A stretch of DNA of 64,000 nucleotides from Frankia sp. QA3 (GTDB lineage Bacteria > Actinomycetota > Actinomycetes > Frankiales > Frankiaceae). This document shows positions 48,887 through 57,879 of the stretch, piece by piece. The notes beneath the pieces are model-generated. The model had not been told where the DNA came from. It saw nothing but the letters and a program-made list of their open reading frames with translations, and did no database searches. Every line of letters starts with the position of its first letter. The first letter of the stretch is position 1. The stretch spans positions 7,172,540-7,236,539 of the forward strand of contig NZ_CM001489.1 in assembly GCF_000262465.1 (NCBI RefSeq). The letters run 5' to 3'. The position numbers were made by a program, and so were the translations under genes.

Positions 48887-48986
48887 CTGTCAGCGGTCGT
48901 GAACAGAATCGTGCCGAGGCTTAGTTGCGGTTCTGGGCCGGAAAACCGTGATTAAGCCTCGGCGTGATCTGACCGCTGTCTGACAG
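48887..48986 (+). repeat. 100-bp nested inverted-repeat element (MITE-like or long hairpin)
   Basis: Outer arms CTGTCA/TGACAG (48887-48892, 48981-48986) and CAGCGGTC/GACCGCTG (48891-48898, 48971-48978) enclose GCCGAGGCTTA/TAAGCCTCGGC (48913-48923, 48953-48963) and an inner CGGTT/AACCG. The whole 100 bp folds on itself with a few mismatches. It may be a short inverted-repeat transposable element, a terminator of the upstream gene, or a structured RNA. No transposase lies here and no target duplication was found. Confidence 0.75.
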
Positions 48987-49064
48987 TGAAACGAGTTTCG
49001 AGCCGGTGGGGTGGATGAGGGTGGCGGGCGGGTCCGATGGACCGGGCGGGTTGGACCGCGGCGG

Positions 49065-51077
49065 TCAGGTGTTGAACGGGGAACGGTCCGGGGCCTCGGC
49101 GTGGCGCGTGCGGGTGGGTCGGGCTGCCCTGTGCGGGGAGCGGCGGGCGCTGTCGCGGGAATGGCTGCCCTCGTCGGCCTGTCCGGTCTCCCGGCCGCGT
49201 CGGCCCTCACGGGAATGGCCGCCGTCCGCTGGATGAAGTCCCTCCCGGCGGCGGCCGATGGACCGTGGCGGGGAGGCAGCCCGCCCGGACGTCACGGGCG
49301 GCGCGTGCCCGCCCGTGACGTCGCCCGCCGCCCGGGCGCCCGGGGTGTCGTGCGCCGTGGGCTCCGAGCTTCCGACGGCGGGTGTCGAGGGCAGGCGCGG
49401 CAGGCGGGTGGAACGGGGGAGCAGGGCCTCGGCGCGCAGGGCGGCGAGTAGGACGCGGGGCAGGTCGCGGGTGGTCGGATAGCAGCCGTAGCGGGGCTGC
49501 CAGTCCGGGTCGAACTTGGCGTTGAAGCGGTAGATCGACTCGATCTGGAACCAGCGGGACGCCGCGAGCAGCAGCCCGCGCCACAGCCGCAGCGCGGGGG
49601 TGGCGCCCAGCCGCTCGCCGCGGGCCAGGGTCGCGCGGAAGGCGGCGAAGTTCAGCGACACCCGGGCGACGCCCAGCCGGTCGGCCTCGCGCAGCAGGGC
49701 CACGACCATGAACTCGGTCAGGCCGTTCGCGGCGGTCCGATCGCGGCGCATCGCGTCCAGGGACAGGCCGTCGCAGCCCCAGGGCAGGAAGGTCAGCAGG
49801 CCGCGCAACCGTCCGTCCTCGAACGCCCGCACGACCACGCAGTCGCCGTCCTCCGGTGCGCCAACGCGGCCCAGCGCCATGGAGAAGCCGCGTTCGGTGC
49901 CGCAGGAGCGCCAGGCCGCCGCCCGGTCCGCCAGCGCCGCCCGGTCAGTGGAGTCGAGATCGGCGATGCGGTCGATCCGCGCGGTGTAACCGGCGCGCTC
50001 GACCCGTGCCACCGCCTGCCGCACGCCGCGCATCGCCCGCCCGTCCAGACTGAACGCCGCGGGCCGCACGATCGCCTCGTCGCCGAGCTCCAGCACCCGC
50101 AGGCCGGCCCGCTGGTAGGCCCGCCCGCCGGCCGGGCCGCAGCCCAGCACCGCCGGCACCCAGGCGTGGGCGGCGGCGAGGTCGAGGAACGGGCGGATCA
50201 CCCCGGGCCACGCCTCCGGGTCGCCGATCGGGTCACCGGCGGCCAGCGCCACCCCGCCGACGACGCGGTAGCTGATCGCGGCCTTCTCCGACGGCGACCA
50301 CAGCACGCTGCGGTCGCGGCGCAGCGCCACGTAGCCCAGCGAGTCCCGACCGCCGTGGCGGGCCAGCAGCGCCCGCAGCCGGGCCGTGTCGGCCGCCGTC
50401 AGCGTGGCGACCGGGGTGGCCGGGCGCAACGCCAGGTAGCCGGGGACGGCGACGCTCAGCGCGCCGAGGGCCAGCAGGACCGCCCCGACGAGATCGCCGT
50501 CGCCGGGGGCGAACCGGACCGGCCCGCTCACCCCGGCCAGGCCCATCAGCACGTGCTCGACCTGCGCTCCGAGGCCGCCGCTGCCGTGCCGGAACCGGAT
50601 CAGGGCGAGCCCCACGATCAGGTCCGCGGCGCCCAGGGCGGCGAGCGCGCCGAGGGCCCGCCACCTGGTCCGCGGGTCGCCGGCGGCCGGGAAGTGGCGC
50701 CGGGTGGCGACCAGGACGGCGAACGGCACGAGGTCGATCGCGGCCGGGATCACGGCGAGGCCGCGGGCGAGGTCCAGCAGAACGGCCGCGCCGGACAGGG
50801 CCACCGCCGCCCGCCAGGCCCGCCGCTTGCGTCGGCGCAGGCCGTGAGCCAGGCCCATGAGCAGCAGGCCCGCGGCGACGCTGGTACCTGTGGCGGCCTG
50901 CGTCACCAAGCCGGGGATCAGCCGGCCGAGCCAGGTCCACCGGGTCGGTCGGTGACTGATCGCACCGACGACGTCGACCAGCCCGACGAAGGCGGTCAGC
51001 GTCGCGATCAGGGCGGGCGCGGGCAGGCGCCCGCCGGTCGGGGCGGTCGGCGCCGCCCTATCCTTGCGACGCATCAT
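49065..51077 (-). CDS. DUF2156/lysyl-phosphatidylglycerol-synthase-like membrane protein
   Basis: The 670-residue protein has about six hydrophobic segments (about 20-220) and then a DUF2156 domain (about 250-560) with Lys-Ala-Ala-Ile-Ser-Tyr-Arg-Val, Leu-Asp-Ala-Met-Arg-Arg-Asp and a late Tyr-Arg-Phe-Asn-Ala-Lys-Phe-Asp-Pro-Asp-Trp. This is the architecture of MprF-type aminoacyl-phosphatidylglycerol synthases, which transfer Lys or Ala from tRNA to membrane lipids, although other DUF2156 proteins have other acyl or aminoacyl roles. The C-terminal 110 residues are Arg/Ser/Pro low-complexity. The ATG at 51077 starts Met-Met-Arg-Arg-Lys-Asp. Confidence 0.82.
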   Translation of the reverse strand: MMRRKDRAAPTAPTGGRLPAPALIATLTAFVGLVDVVGAISHRPTRWTWLGRLIPGLVTQAATGTSVAAGLLLMGLAHGLRRRKRRAWRAAVALSGAAVLLDLARGLAVIPAAIDLVPFAVLVATRRHFPAAGDPRTRWRALGALAALGAADLIVGLALIRFRHGSGGLGAQVEHVLMGLAGVSGPVRFAPGDGDLVGAVLLALGALSVAVPGYLALRPATPVATLTAADTARLRALLARHGGRDSLGYVALRRDRSVLWSPSEKAAISYRVVGGVALAAGDPIGDPEAWPGVIRPFLDLAAAHAWVPAVLGCGPAGGRAYQRAGLRVLELGDEAIVRPAAFSLDGRAMRGVRQAVARVERAGYTARIDRIADLDSTDRAALADRAAAWRSCGTERGFSMALGRVGAPEDGDCVVVRAFEDGRLRGLLTFLPWGCDGLSLDAMRRDRTAANGLTEFMVVALLREADRLGVARVSLNFAAFRATLARGERLGATPALRLWRGLLLAASRWFQIESIYRFNAKFDPDWQPRYGCYPTTRDLPRVLLAALRAEALLPRSTRLPRLPSTPAVGSSEPTAHDTPGARAAGDVTGGHAPPVTSGRAASPPRSIGRRREGLHPADGGHSREGRRGRETGQADEGSHSRDSARRSPHRAARPTRTRHAEAPDRSPFNT

Positions 51078-51503
51078 GTGACAGGCACTCCAAGGGCGCG
51101 GGCCGGGGGCAGGGGCCCGGCGGAGCGGCCTGGGACGCCACCGCCGGCACGCCGCCCGGGTCACGACGGCGGCGGTTCGGGCCCGCGCCGTCGCGGCCTG
51201 GGGAGACCTCGCTGGGCTCCCCGTCCCGGGGGCGGTCCCGGGACCTCGATCGGCCGCCGGGACCGGCGTACGGTACATCCCCCGCGCACCCGACGGTCCG
51301 GCGGTTCGCCAGATCTTTTGGCGGCGGCGACGGACCGTCGTCCCGGCGGCGGGCGGCGCCTGTCGGTGCGGTGTTGCCCGTCGGTGCAGTGTCGCCTCAG
51401 CCGAGGGAGGCCTCGGCGCCTGCGGTCATGTGGACGCCGGCGGCGAAGTCGGCCACCGTGGCGGCATCCCGGTGCAGCCGGCCGTGAGGCACTCATGCCC
51501 GGG
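51078..51503 (+). other. Intergenic stretch with no supported gene
   Basis: Open frames here are antisense-type and lack codon bias. A 31-codon minus-strand frame at about 51400-51492 (Gly-Arg-Leu-His-Arg-Asp-Ala-Ala-Thr-Val-Ala-Asp-Phe) has good bias and may be the last trace of an old gene, but has no ribosome-binding site. Nothing else is recognisable. Confidence 0.5.
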
Positions 51504-52826
51504 TCACGTGGCAGTTGCGCGGCGTCCGATCTTTGTCGGGAACGGGCGCGACGGAAGGAGAACGGGCGTGACGGTCCCCGGCTGGTCCACGGGTGGGGCG
51601 GCGGGCCCGTCGTCCTCGTCGGGACTGGTGAGCAGCAGTTCGGCGGTGATGTATCCGAGGCGTCGGCCATCCCGGTCGCGGACGACGACGATCCCGCCAG
51701 GATCGCGAGCCAGGGTGCGTCGGACCGCCTCGAGCGGGGCGTCCGGAGGCACGAAGTCCGCCGGATGAATCAGTCCGGTGATCCGCTCGATCGACGGGGA
51801 GCCCTGGGCGGCGGCGAGCCGCTGCGCCAGGTCGGACAGTCGGATGACGCCGACGAGTTCGGAACCCGCCTCCACCGCGGCCACCTGGGCCTCGGCGGCG
51901 AACATCCGTTCCAGCGTCTCGTGCACGGTCGTTCTGGCGGAGATCACGGGGACGGGGACGTCGTTGCGCATCACGTCGGCGACCGTCCTGGCGGCGGGCC
52001 GACTGATTCTTCCGACGGGCCGGATCTGCTGATCGATCGGCTGGAGATCGTGGGCCGGCGGTACCAGCACAAAACGAGGGTTGAATGTACAGACCTCCCC
52101 GAGGACTCTCATCTCCTCGGTCCGAAGAGCACGTGGATGTCTGACCACCCGGGGTCGGAAATCGCAGGCCTCCAAGGTGTGTTTCCGGAACAGGGAAAAT
52201 CCTCGGAGGTCCACCGCGAGAATCGTCACGGTGGAATAACGAAAACGCAGGCCGAGATCGTTACGAACATCGGAATGGTGCTCCACCGCGGTGGGGTCTA
52301 CCAGCCGCCCGGCCAGCTCCGCCTCGATCCAGGACGTCCACCGGGAGGCCGGCAGGAGTTCTGGCGCGCCTTCCCCTTCCGGCCGCAGGTGGTTGGCCGG
52401 GAGGAGTAGATCGTCGGAGCTGCCCGCCGTCGAGATCTGCGCGGACCGCTCCGGATCGGGGGACTGTCCGCTGGTGCCGGCAGCCTGGGGGGTGCCGGTA
52501 CCGGTGCCGGTCGCGGGGGCGACGGCGTCCGCGGCGCGGTCCGCCAGGATGCGGGCGAGGTGGTCCTCGGCCTCGCCGACGCCGGCGTCGGCGGCGATGC
52601 GCAGCAGCGGTTCGGCCGCGTGGTCGTCGCCGGCCGCCAGATGCTCGAGTGCCTGGGCGTAGATGGCGTCCTCGACGTCGAGGAGATCGGCGAGGTGCTG
52701 GATTCGGCGGCGCTCCCGCGGGTCCTCGTCGGCACCCTGCATGATCTCGAAGAAAGTCCGCCCGGAATCCCCGTCGGTCGGCTCTTCGGGGTCGGTAAGG
52801 GTCCTCAGCAGAGATTCGACGTCCAT
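51504..52826 (-). CDS. CBS-domain protein coupled to a sigma factor
   Basis: The 440-residue protein has an acidic helical N-terminus (about 1-100) with Sel1/TPR-like helices (Tyr-Ala-Gln-Ala-Leu-Glu-His-Leu-Ala-Ala-Gly-Asp). A variable, unrecognised middle follows (about 130-270, Phe-Arg-Tyr-Ser-Thr-Val-Thr-Ile-Leu-Ala-Val-Asp). Two CBS motifs lie at the C-terminus (about 285-410: Thr-Val-Ala-Asp-Val-Met and Gly-Gly-Ile-Val-Val-Val-Arg-Asp-Arg-Asp-Gly-Arg). CBS pairs bind adenine nucleotides and report energy status. Its start overlaps the sigma stop by one base, so the two are made together. It may act as regulator or effector of that sigma. Confidence 0.78.
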   Translation of the reverse strand: MDVESLLRTLTDPEEPTDGDSGRTFFEIMQGADEDPRERRRIQHLADLLDVEDAIYAQALEHLAAGDDHAAEPLLRIAADAGVGEAEDHLARILADRAADAVAPATGTGTGTPQAAGTSGQSPDPERSAQISTAGSSDDLLLPANHLRPEGEGAPELLPASRWTSWIEAELAGRLVDPTAVEHHSDVRNDLGLRFRYSTVTILAVDLRGFSLFRKHTLEACDFRPRVVRHPRALRTEEMRVLGEVCTFNPRFVLVPPAHDLQPIDQQIRPVGRISRPAARTVADVMRNDVPVPVISARTTVHETLERMFAAEAQVAAVEAGSELVGVIRLSDLAQRLAAAQGSPSIERITGLIHPADFVPPDAPLEAVRRTLARDPGGIVVVRDRDGRRLGYITAELLLTSPDEDDGPAAPPVDQPGTVTPVLLPSRPFPTKIGRRATAT

Positions 52827-53389
52827 CAGTTGGTGCCCTCCTCCCGAGTTTCCCCGGAGCCCTCCACGAACTTCCTCATGTTCTTCTTGGCGTCGCTGAA
52901 CTGCGACTTCACCGTGCCGACGGAGATCTGGAGCACGTCCGCCGTCTCGGCCTCGCTGAATCCCACCACGACCCGCAGCCAGAGCACCTGCCGTTGTCGC
53001 AGCGGAAGGCGGTGCACGAGCGCGAGCGCGGCCTGCCGGCCGTCCGGATCGACCGCCCCTTCCACCGGGTCTGGGAGTGCCTGAAGATAGTCGGCCGGAT
53101 CACCGGGAAGTGATCGGTCGCGCCGCTCCTTCAAGATCTTCCACACCAGGCGGCTGGCGATCCGGTACCAATACGTCCGGACCATCTCCGGATGGTCGAG
53201 ACTCGCGTACCTACGGGCAACGATCAGGATGCTGTCCTGGATGACGTCGTCGACGTCGGGTTCCGGGCAGCCGACGGAGAGCAGATACCCGCGGAGCCGG
53301 GCGGCGTTGTCGTCGAAGAGTTTCTCCACCTCACTCGGCCAGACGCTCGGAAAGGACACGGCCCGAGATCGCTCGGGCAGGCCGTTCAC
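52826..53389 (-). CDS. ECF-type sigma factor, module A
   Basis: The 187-residue protein has sigma region 2 (about 22-85: Leu-Phe-Asp-Asp-Asn-Ala...Asp-Asp-Val-Ile-Gln-Asp) and region 4 (about 125-180: Leu-Pro-Leu-Arg-Gln-Arg-Gln-Val-Leu-Trp-Leu-Arg and Val-Gly-Thr-Val-Lys-Ser-Gln-Phe as recognition helix). No anti-sigma gene is adjacent; the coupled CBS protein is the natural candidate. The GTG at 53389 follows GGAG by about 8 bases. A later GTG at 53359 is possible. The region upstream (53390-53625) is non-coding and probably holds the promoter. Confidence 0.85.
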   Translation of the reverse strand: MNGLPERSRAVSFPSVWPSEVEKLFDDNAARLRGYLLSVGCPEPDVDDVIQDSILIVARRYASLDHPEMVRTYWYRIASRLVWKILKERRDRSLPGDPADYLQALPDPVEGAVDPDGRQAALALVHRLPLRQRQVLWLRVVVGFSEAETADVLQISVGTVKSQFSDAKKNMRKFVEGSGETREEGTN

Positions 53390-53625
53390 CGCGGCGCTCC
53401 GGCTGCCTGTGGCGAAGCGCCGCCGTCGGGTTCGTGCGTCGTCGTCATCCTGCTGGGCCCTCCATTCCCGCTGCTTCGCGGTTGTGCCACTGACTGCACA
53501 GAGCACCGCCGGGCAGGAAAGGTTGGGCCACGCCGAAAAAATTGTTCGAGGACATCTCGGATAGATCATCTAGCTATGTCGGGCCGGGGCGCCGCAGTGG
53601 CGCCCGAGCCAGGCATGCGCGCTGG

Positions 53626-53856
53626 TCAGATGGGCAGTCCGGGCAGATTCGCGACCCACTCCCAGAAGTGCCCGGCCGGATAGGCGGCGAAGGCACCCGC
53701 TACTCCGGCGAGGACCGCGCTGCCGGCGAAGCGGGTAGCCCGGCGGGTCAGCCGGATGCCGCGGCGATCAGGATCGGGCCGGCTTGAGACGACTTCCGTG
53801 GACGGGGCCTGCTGGTCCTTCGGGTGCGAGGTGGTGACGGGGTGGGCAGTTGCCAT
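53626..53856 (-). CDS. Small single-pass membrane protein
   Basis: The 76-residue protein has a polar N-terminus of about 45 residues with several Arg, a hydrophobic helix (about 46-62) and a short aromatic tail (His-Phe-Trp-Glu-Trp-Val). The ATG at 53856 has an AAGAGG site about 8 bases upstream. It lies upstream of the sigma-CBS pair and downstream of the double-TIR gene, both on the same strand, so it could belong to either. No homology was recognised. Confidence 0.6.
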   Translation of the reverse strand: MATAHPVTTSHPKDQQAPSTEVVSSRPDPDRRGIRLTRRATRFAGSAVLAGVAGAFAAYPAGHFWEWVANLPGLPI

Positions 53857-53990
53857 GGGCAGACCTCTTCATGCGGGGATGGATGCCGGGCCCCGGCGTG
53901 CCGGCATGCGGCGGTCCGGACGCGAGAACCCGGGAGCCGAACAGACGCCTTGGCCCTGAGACAGGGACCGGGCGTCAGCGGACTCCACCC

Positions 53991-56078
53991 CTACAGAGGG
54001 TCCGGGTTCCCGAAAGGTTGGCCGTCGCGCTGAACCTGTGCCCTCAGCGCCCGCGCCAGGTCGTCGAGGACCTGCTCGGCCTCCTCCGCGGGCATGGCGG
54101 CGAGCGTTCGGCCGCCGGGGTTGATGTGCTGGAAGCGGGCCAGCTCCGGGGTCTCGGTGAAAGCGCTGGCGCGCACGAGGACGGGCAGGACACGGCAGCC
54201 ACCCTCGGCGGCGGCGTCGAGCAGGCGGGGGAGCTCGACCTCGCGGATGAAGCTCGACGCGAGGAAGTCGGCGCTGACGAGGAGGATCGCGTGCCGGGCG
54301 CTGGCCAGCGCGGCGTCGATCTCGGAGCGCCAGTCGTCGCCCGGGCGGATGTCCTCATCGGACCAGACGCTGACGAGCTTGTCGCGTTCGAGGGGACTGA
54401 GGTGAACCCGTAGGCGCTTCAGCCAGTCGACGTCCTGGTGGCTGTAGCAGACGAAGGCCTGATGGCGCACAGGAGGCGGGCGTTTGCCCGCGTCCCGGAC
54501 CAGCCGTTGCCGGTCGAGCTGGCGGATGTAGAACATGAACTGTGGGTCGTCCGCGATCAACCGCCGGCGGGCGGCGTCGTAGTAGAGGATTCGGGCGATG
54601 GTCTCGTCCGCAGTCATCGCAGCCCCGACCCGGTTCGCGAAGACTTTGTCGATCTTCCTGGTCGCGCCGGTCTGCGCACGGGCGTGCTCGTACAGGTCGA
54701 GTATGCCGTCCGGGTTCTTCGCCAGGCCGAGGAGAAGGTCGATGCACACCGTCTCGTCCAGCCCGTCCAGCGAGACGAACGACTCCACCGCATCCTGGTA
54801 CTTCAGCTCGAGTTCCTCGGCGACCTGGATGCGTGCCTGCCGGACGTCGGTGCGGATCGTGATGTGATCCGGGACGGTCTCCTCGATCCGCGACAGGCCC
54901 AGCAGATGCCAGCACAGCGCCTGGGCGGTGATGAGGCTGCCCGCGGCCGCCCGCACGATCGCGGGTCGGTCGTCGAAGCTGATGTTCAGCGCTCGCTCGC
55001 CTTTGTCGATCAGCTCGATGATCTGGTCGTCGGTTGCCCGTCCCGGCCGGAAGACGCGGATCCTGTTCGCTACGTCGAAGCTCACCTTTACCAGGGAACG
55101 GGCCGTGTCCGGGATGCCCACGACCACGAGCTTGCGGGTCCGGTCGCCGGTGTCGGCAAGGTGCTTGAGGTAGTCGACCACCCTGCCCTGCTGATCCGCC
55201 GACAGGCGATGGTAGTCGTCGATAGCCACGATGCCGGTGTGGCCGGCGCCGTCGATCATCGCGTCTATCTCGGCCCGATGTTCCTCGACCCGCGCACTGA
55301 AGATGCGTGGTTCCTGCAGGCGTGCGGCGTCCTGCTCGATTGCGTGCCGGAGGAACGTGGTCTTGCCGACTCCCGACGGCCCTTCCAGCACGATGCTCAG
55401 GCCGGGTTGACGCAGAGCCATCCCGAACGCCACGAAACGTTTCGGCTGGACGAACGTGATCTCCGGTATACCCGTCGGCTGAAAGACCTCACCGACATCC
55501 CACACCCGCCCCCTGCGCGCCGCGGAAGGCAGCGGAGGAGGTTCCGAGTCCGGTTCGGAAGCCGGGAAGTCGGGCTCCGCCGTCGCGGTTCTGGTTCCGA
55601 TCGGAAAGGCCGGTGCAGAGGCTGGCTTGGCCCTGCCGCCGATCGCCGAGCGGACACCGCTGAGGAGCACTTGCCGGGCCGTCGCAGCCTCGAGGCCGAA
55701 CAGATCAAAAGACACGATCTGGCCGAGTAGGCCTGGCCGTGGGCAGTCCTCGACGCGCACCGGAACGAGCTTGCGCGTCAACCCGGTCGGATCAGCGCGG
55801 ACGGCCGCCTGCCACTCCGCTTGGCCGTAGACCGACCGGAGATAGGAATGGGACAGCACGGCGATCGTCCGGGCCGCATGCTCGATGCCATCGGCCATCG
55901 AGGCCGTCCAGTTCGAGCCGGGTACGAAATCCCAGGCCTGGATCAGGACGCGGTAGCCGGTGTCTTCAAGCTGCCACGCTAGCCACTCGGCCCAGGCCCG
56001 GTCCGCCGTTGTATAGGAGACAAAGAAATCCCAGCCATCCCCAGATCGCCCCCGGTCAACCACTCCGTCATTATGCAT
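53991..56078 (-). CDS. TIR - NTPase - TIR protein (double-TIR STAND-like)
   Basis: The 695-residue protein has an N-terminal TIR (about 15-145: Trp-Asp-Phe-Phe-Val-Ser-Tyr, Phe-Val-Pro-Gly-Ser-Asn-Trp), a Pro-rich linker, and a P-loop NTPase (Glu-Gly-Pro-Ser-Gly-Val-Gly-Lys-Thr-Thr near 233, Val-Ala-Ile-Asp-Asp-Tyr-His near 287) of the STAND/AAA type. A helical region follows, and a second, different TIR closes the protein (about 539-680: Ala-Phe-Val-Cys-Tyr-Ser-His-Gln-Asp, Ile-Arg-Pro-Gly-Asp-Asp-Trp). The expected catalytic Glu is present in both: Glu88 in Gln-Ala-Glu-Trp and Glu613 or Glu615 in the second. TIRs of this kind consume NAD+ or make signalling nucleotides. No ribosome-binding site precedes the ATG. 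Confidence 0.9.
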   Translation of the reverse strand: MHNDGVVDRGRSGDGWDFFVSYTTADRAWAEWLAWQLEDTGYRVLIQAWDFVPGSNWTASMADGIEHAARTIAVLSHSYLRSVYGQAEWQAAVRADPTGLTRKLVPVRVEDCPRPGLLGQIVSFDLFGLEAATARQVLLSGVRSAIGGRAKPASAPAFPIGTRTATAEPDFPASEPDSEPPPLPSAARRGRVWDVGEVFQPTGIPEITFVQPKRFVAFGMALRQPGLSIVLEGPSGVGKTTFLRHAIEQDAARLQEPRIFSARVEEHRAEIDAMIDGAGHTGIVAIDDYHRLSADQQGRVVDYLKHLADTGDRTRKLVVVGIPDTARSLVKVSFDVANRIRVFRPGRATDDQIIELIDKGERALNISFDDRPAIVRAAAGSLITAQALCWHLLGLSRIEETVPDHITIRTDVRQARIQVAEELELKYQDAVESFVSLDGLDETVCIDLLLGLAKNPDGILDLYEHARAQTGATRKIDKVFANRVGAAMTADETIARILYYDAARRRLIADDPQFMFYIRQLDRQRLVRDAGKRPPPVRHQAFVCYSHQDVDWLKRLRVHLSPLERDKLVSVWSDEDIRPGDDWRSEIDAALASARHAILLVSADFLASSFIREVELPRLLDAAAEGGCRVLPVLVRASAFTETPELARFQHINPGGRTLAAMPAEEAEQVLDDLARALRAQVQRDGQPFGNPDPL

Positions 56079-56284
56079 CGGCCGGTACTGCGGGTATAGC
56101 TCGGGCTACGGCTCGCGCGAGACCTCGGACAGGCTCGTATCCGGCCTCGGTTGTTTGCCGTCAAAACCACTGCCCTACCCGTAACGCTCGGCTATCCCGT
56201 GCAGGAACGCCGCCATCCCGGCCGCCGCCCCTTGCCCGCACGTGACGGGCTGGGGTGCGGGGGCCAGTCACGGCCTCTGGCCGG

Positions 56285-57813
56285 TCAGGTCGCGGCTGAG
56301 GAGGACGGGGCCGTCGGCACCGGCCCGGGTGCGGTCGTGAGCTCGCCGGTGCCCACGCCCATGTCGGTCGCGGTGGCCGACGGCGCGCGAGAGGTGCGCA
56401 ACAGGACGGCCACGGCACAGGCGGCCACGGCGGTGGCGACCGCGCCGCCGAGGAAGGCGATCTGCATGCCGTCGACGAACGCCGTCCGGGCGTGGCCGAG
56501 ATCGGTTCGCCGAGGTGGGCGGCCACGCCCAGAGAGGAGCGGGCCTTGTCGGCGAGGGCCGGCGGGAGGCTGGCGGGCAGGGCCAGGTGGCTACGGTAGG
56601 TGGAGCTGAGCAGGCTGCCGAGCACGGCGATGCCAAGCGCGCCGCCGAGCTCGCGGGACAGGTCGTTGACGGCGGAGCCGACGCCCTGCAGCGCCGGGGG
56701 CAGGCTGTCGGTGACGGCGGTGGTCGCGGGCGTCATCGCCAGGCCCATGCCGACGCCGAGCGGGAACAGCCCGGCCAGCAGCAGCCAGTACGTGCTGTCC
56801 TGGTCGAGCCGGGACAGCACGACCATCCCGGCGGTCACCAGGACCAGCCCGGCCACGCAGCAGGCGCGGGTGCCCACGGCGGCGGCGACCTTCGGGGCGA
56901 GGCGGGCGGCCGGCATCATCCCGGCCGCCATCGGCAGCACGCTGAGCGCGGCCACGAGCGCGCTGTCGCCGCGGACGAGCTGCAGGTACTGCATCGTGAC
57001 GAAGATCAGGCCGAAGAAGCCGAAGAACTGCAGCAGGATCGACACCGTGCCGGCGGCGAACGCCGGCCGGGTGAACAGCCGCGGGTCCAGCGGCGGGCCG
57101 TCCGGGGCGGCCGAGTCGGGCACGAACAGCCAGGTCCCCACCGCGGCGAGGGCGGCGAGCACGACGCCGAGCAGGAACACCGAGCGCCACGACCACGCCT
57201 GCAGCAGCAGGCCGGAGACGAGCAGGCCGACGACGGCGCTGGCCCCGGCGACGGCCGCCCACACACCGACCGCCGCCGCCCGCCGCCCCCGCGGGAACGT
57301 CCCGGTGATCGTCGACAGGGTCGCCGGCATCACCAGCGCCGCGCCGACGCCGAGGACGCAGCGCAGCCCGATCAACGCCGCCGCGCTGCTCGTGAACGGC
57401 GCCGTCGCCGACCCGGCACCGAAGATCACCAGGCCGGCCAGCAGGGCGCGGCGCCGCCCGAACCGGTCGCCCAGGGCGCCGGCCGGCAGCAGCAGCGCGG
57501 CGAAGACCAGGCTGTAGGCGTCGATGATCCATGACAGCCGGGTCTGGGAGGCGTGCGTGTCGGCGGCGATCGACGGCAGGGCGACGTTCAGCGACGACAT
57601 CGCCGAGATCACCGTGGCCAGCGCCCCGCAGGTGACCAGCAGCACCCGGGTGTGATGGCTGGCGGGCCCCGCCGTCGGCATCGGGTGCGGCGAGGTGTCG
57701 GGGAGGTCCGTCGTCGTCGCCGTCGCTGCCGCGGCCGTGCCCGTGGGCAGGTCGGCTCCGGTTCCGGGGGTGGCGGCCGGCTGGGTTTCCGTTGCCGATC
57801 CCGATGCGGTCAT
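56285..57813 (-). CDS. MFS exporter, DHA2 family, with an internal frameshift
   Basis: The protein has 14 hydrophobic segments; motif A Gly-Asp-Arg-Phe-Gly-Arg-Arg-Arg and a Ser-Ala-Met-Ser-Ser-Leu-Asn-Val-Ala-Leu-Pro start in TM1 are typical of EmrB/QacA-type exporters. After His-Leu-Gly-Glu-Pro-Ile-Ser-Ala near 56492 the frame becomes low-complexity. Adding one C there restores Phe-Val-Asp-Gly-Met-Gln-Ile-Ala-Phe-Leu, the last TM helix and a stop at 56285. Without correction the original frame runs on to 56161. It is divergent from the TetR gene, which overlaps a perfect palindrome. The start is the ATG at 57813. Confidence 0.82.
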
Positions 57814-57862
57814 CTTGGTACCTCCAGCTCGGTGCGCTGGACCGACCTTGGCGGGCTTGGCT

Positions 57863-57878
57863 ACGGTTGTTCAACCGT
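57863..57878 (+). promoter_or_regulatory. Perfect palindrome at the TetR start, likely operator
   Basis: ACGGTTG-TT-CAACCGT is a 16-bp inverted repeat ending 1 base before the TetR ATG at 57880 and about 50 bp from the divergent MFS start. TetR repressors bind 15-30 bp palindromes of this type and control themselves plus the neighbouring pump. Confidence 0.7.
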
Positions 57879-57879
57879 G

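Noticed and set aside
51400-51495. Short minus-strand peptide with good codon bias
   Set aside because: Only 31 codons, no ribosome-binding site or partner; kept as a note on the intergenic entry.
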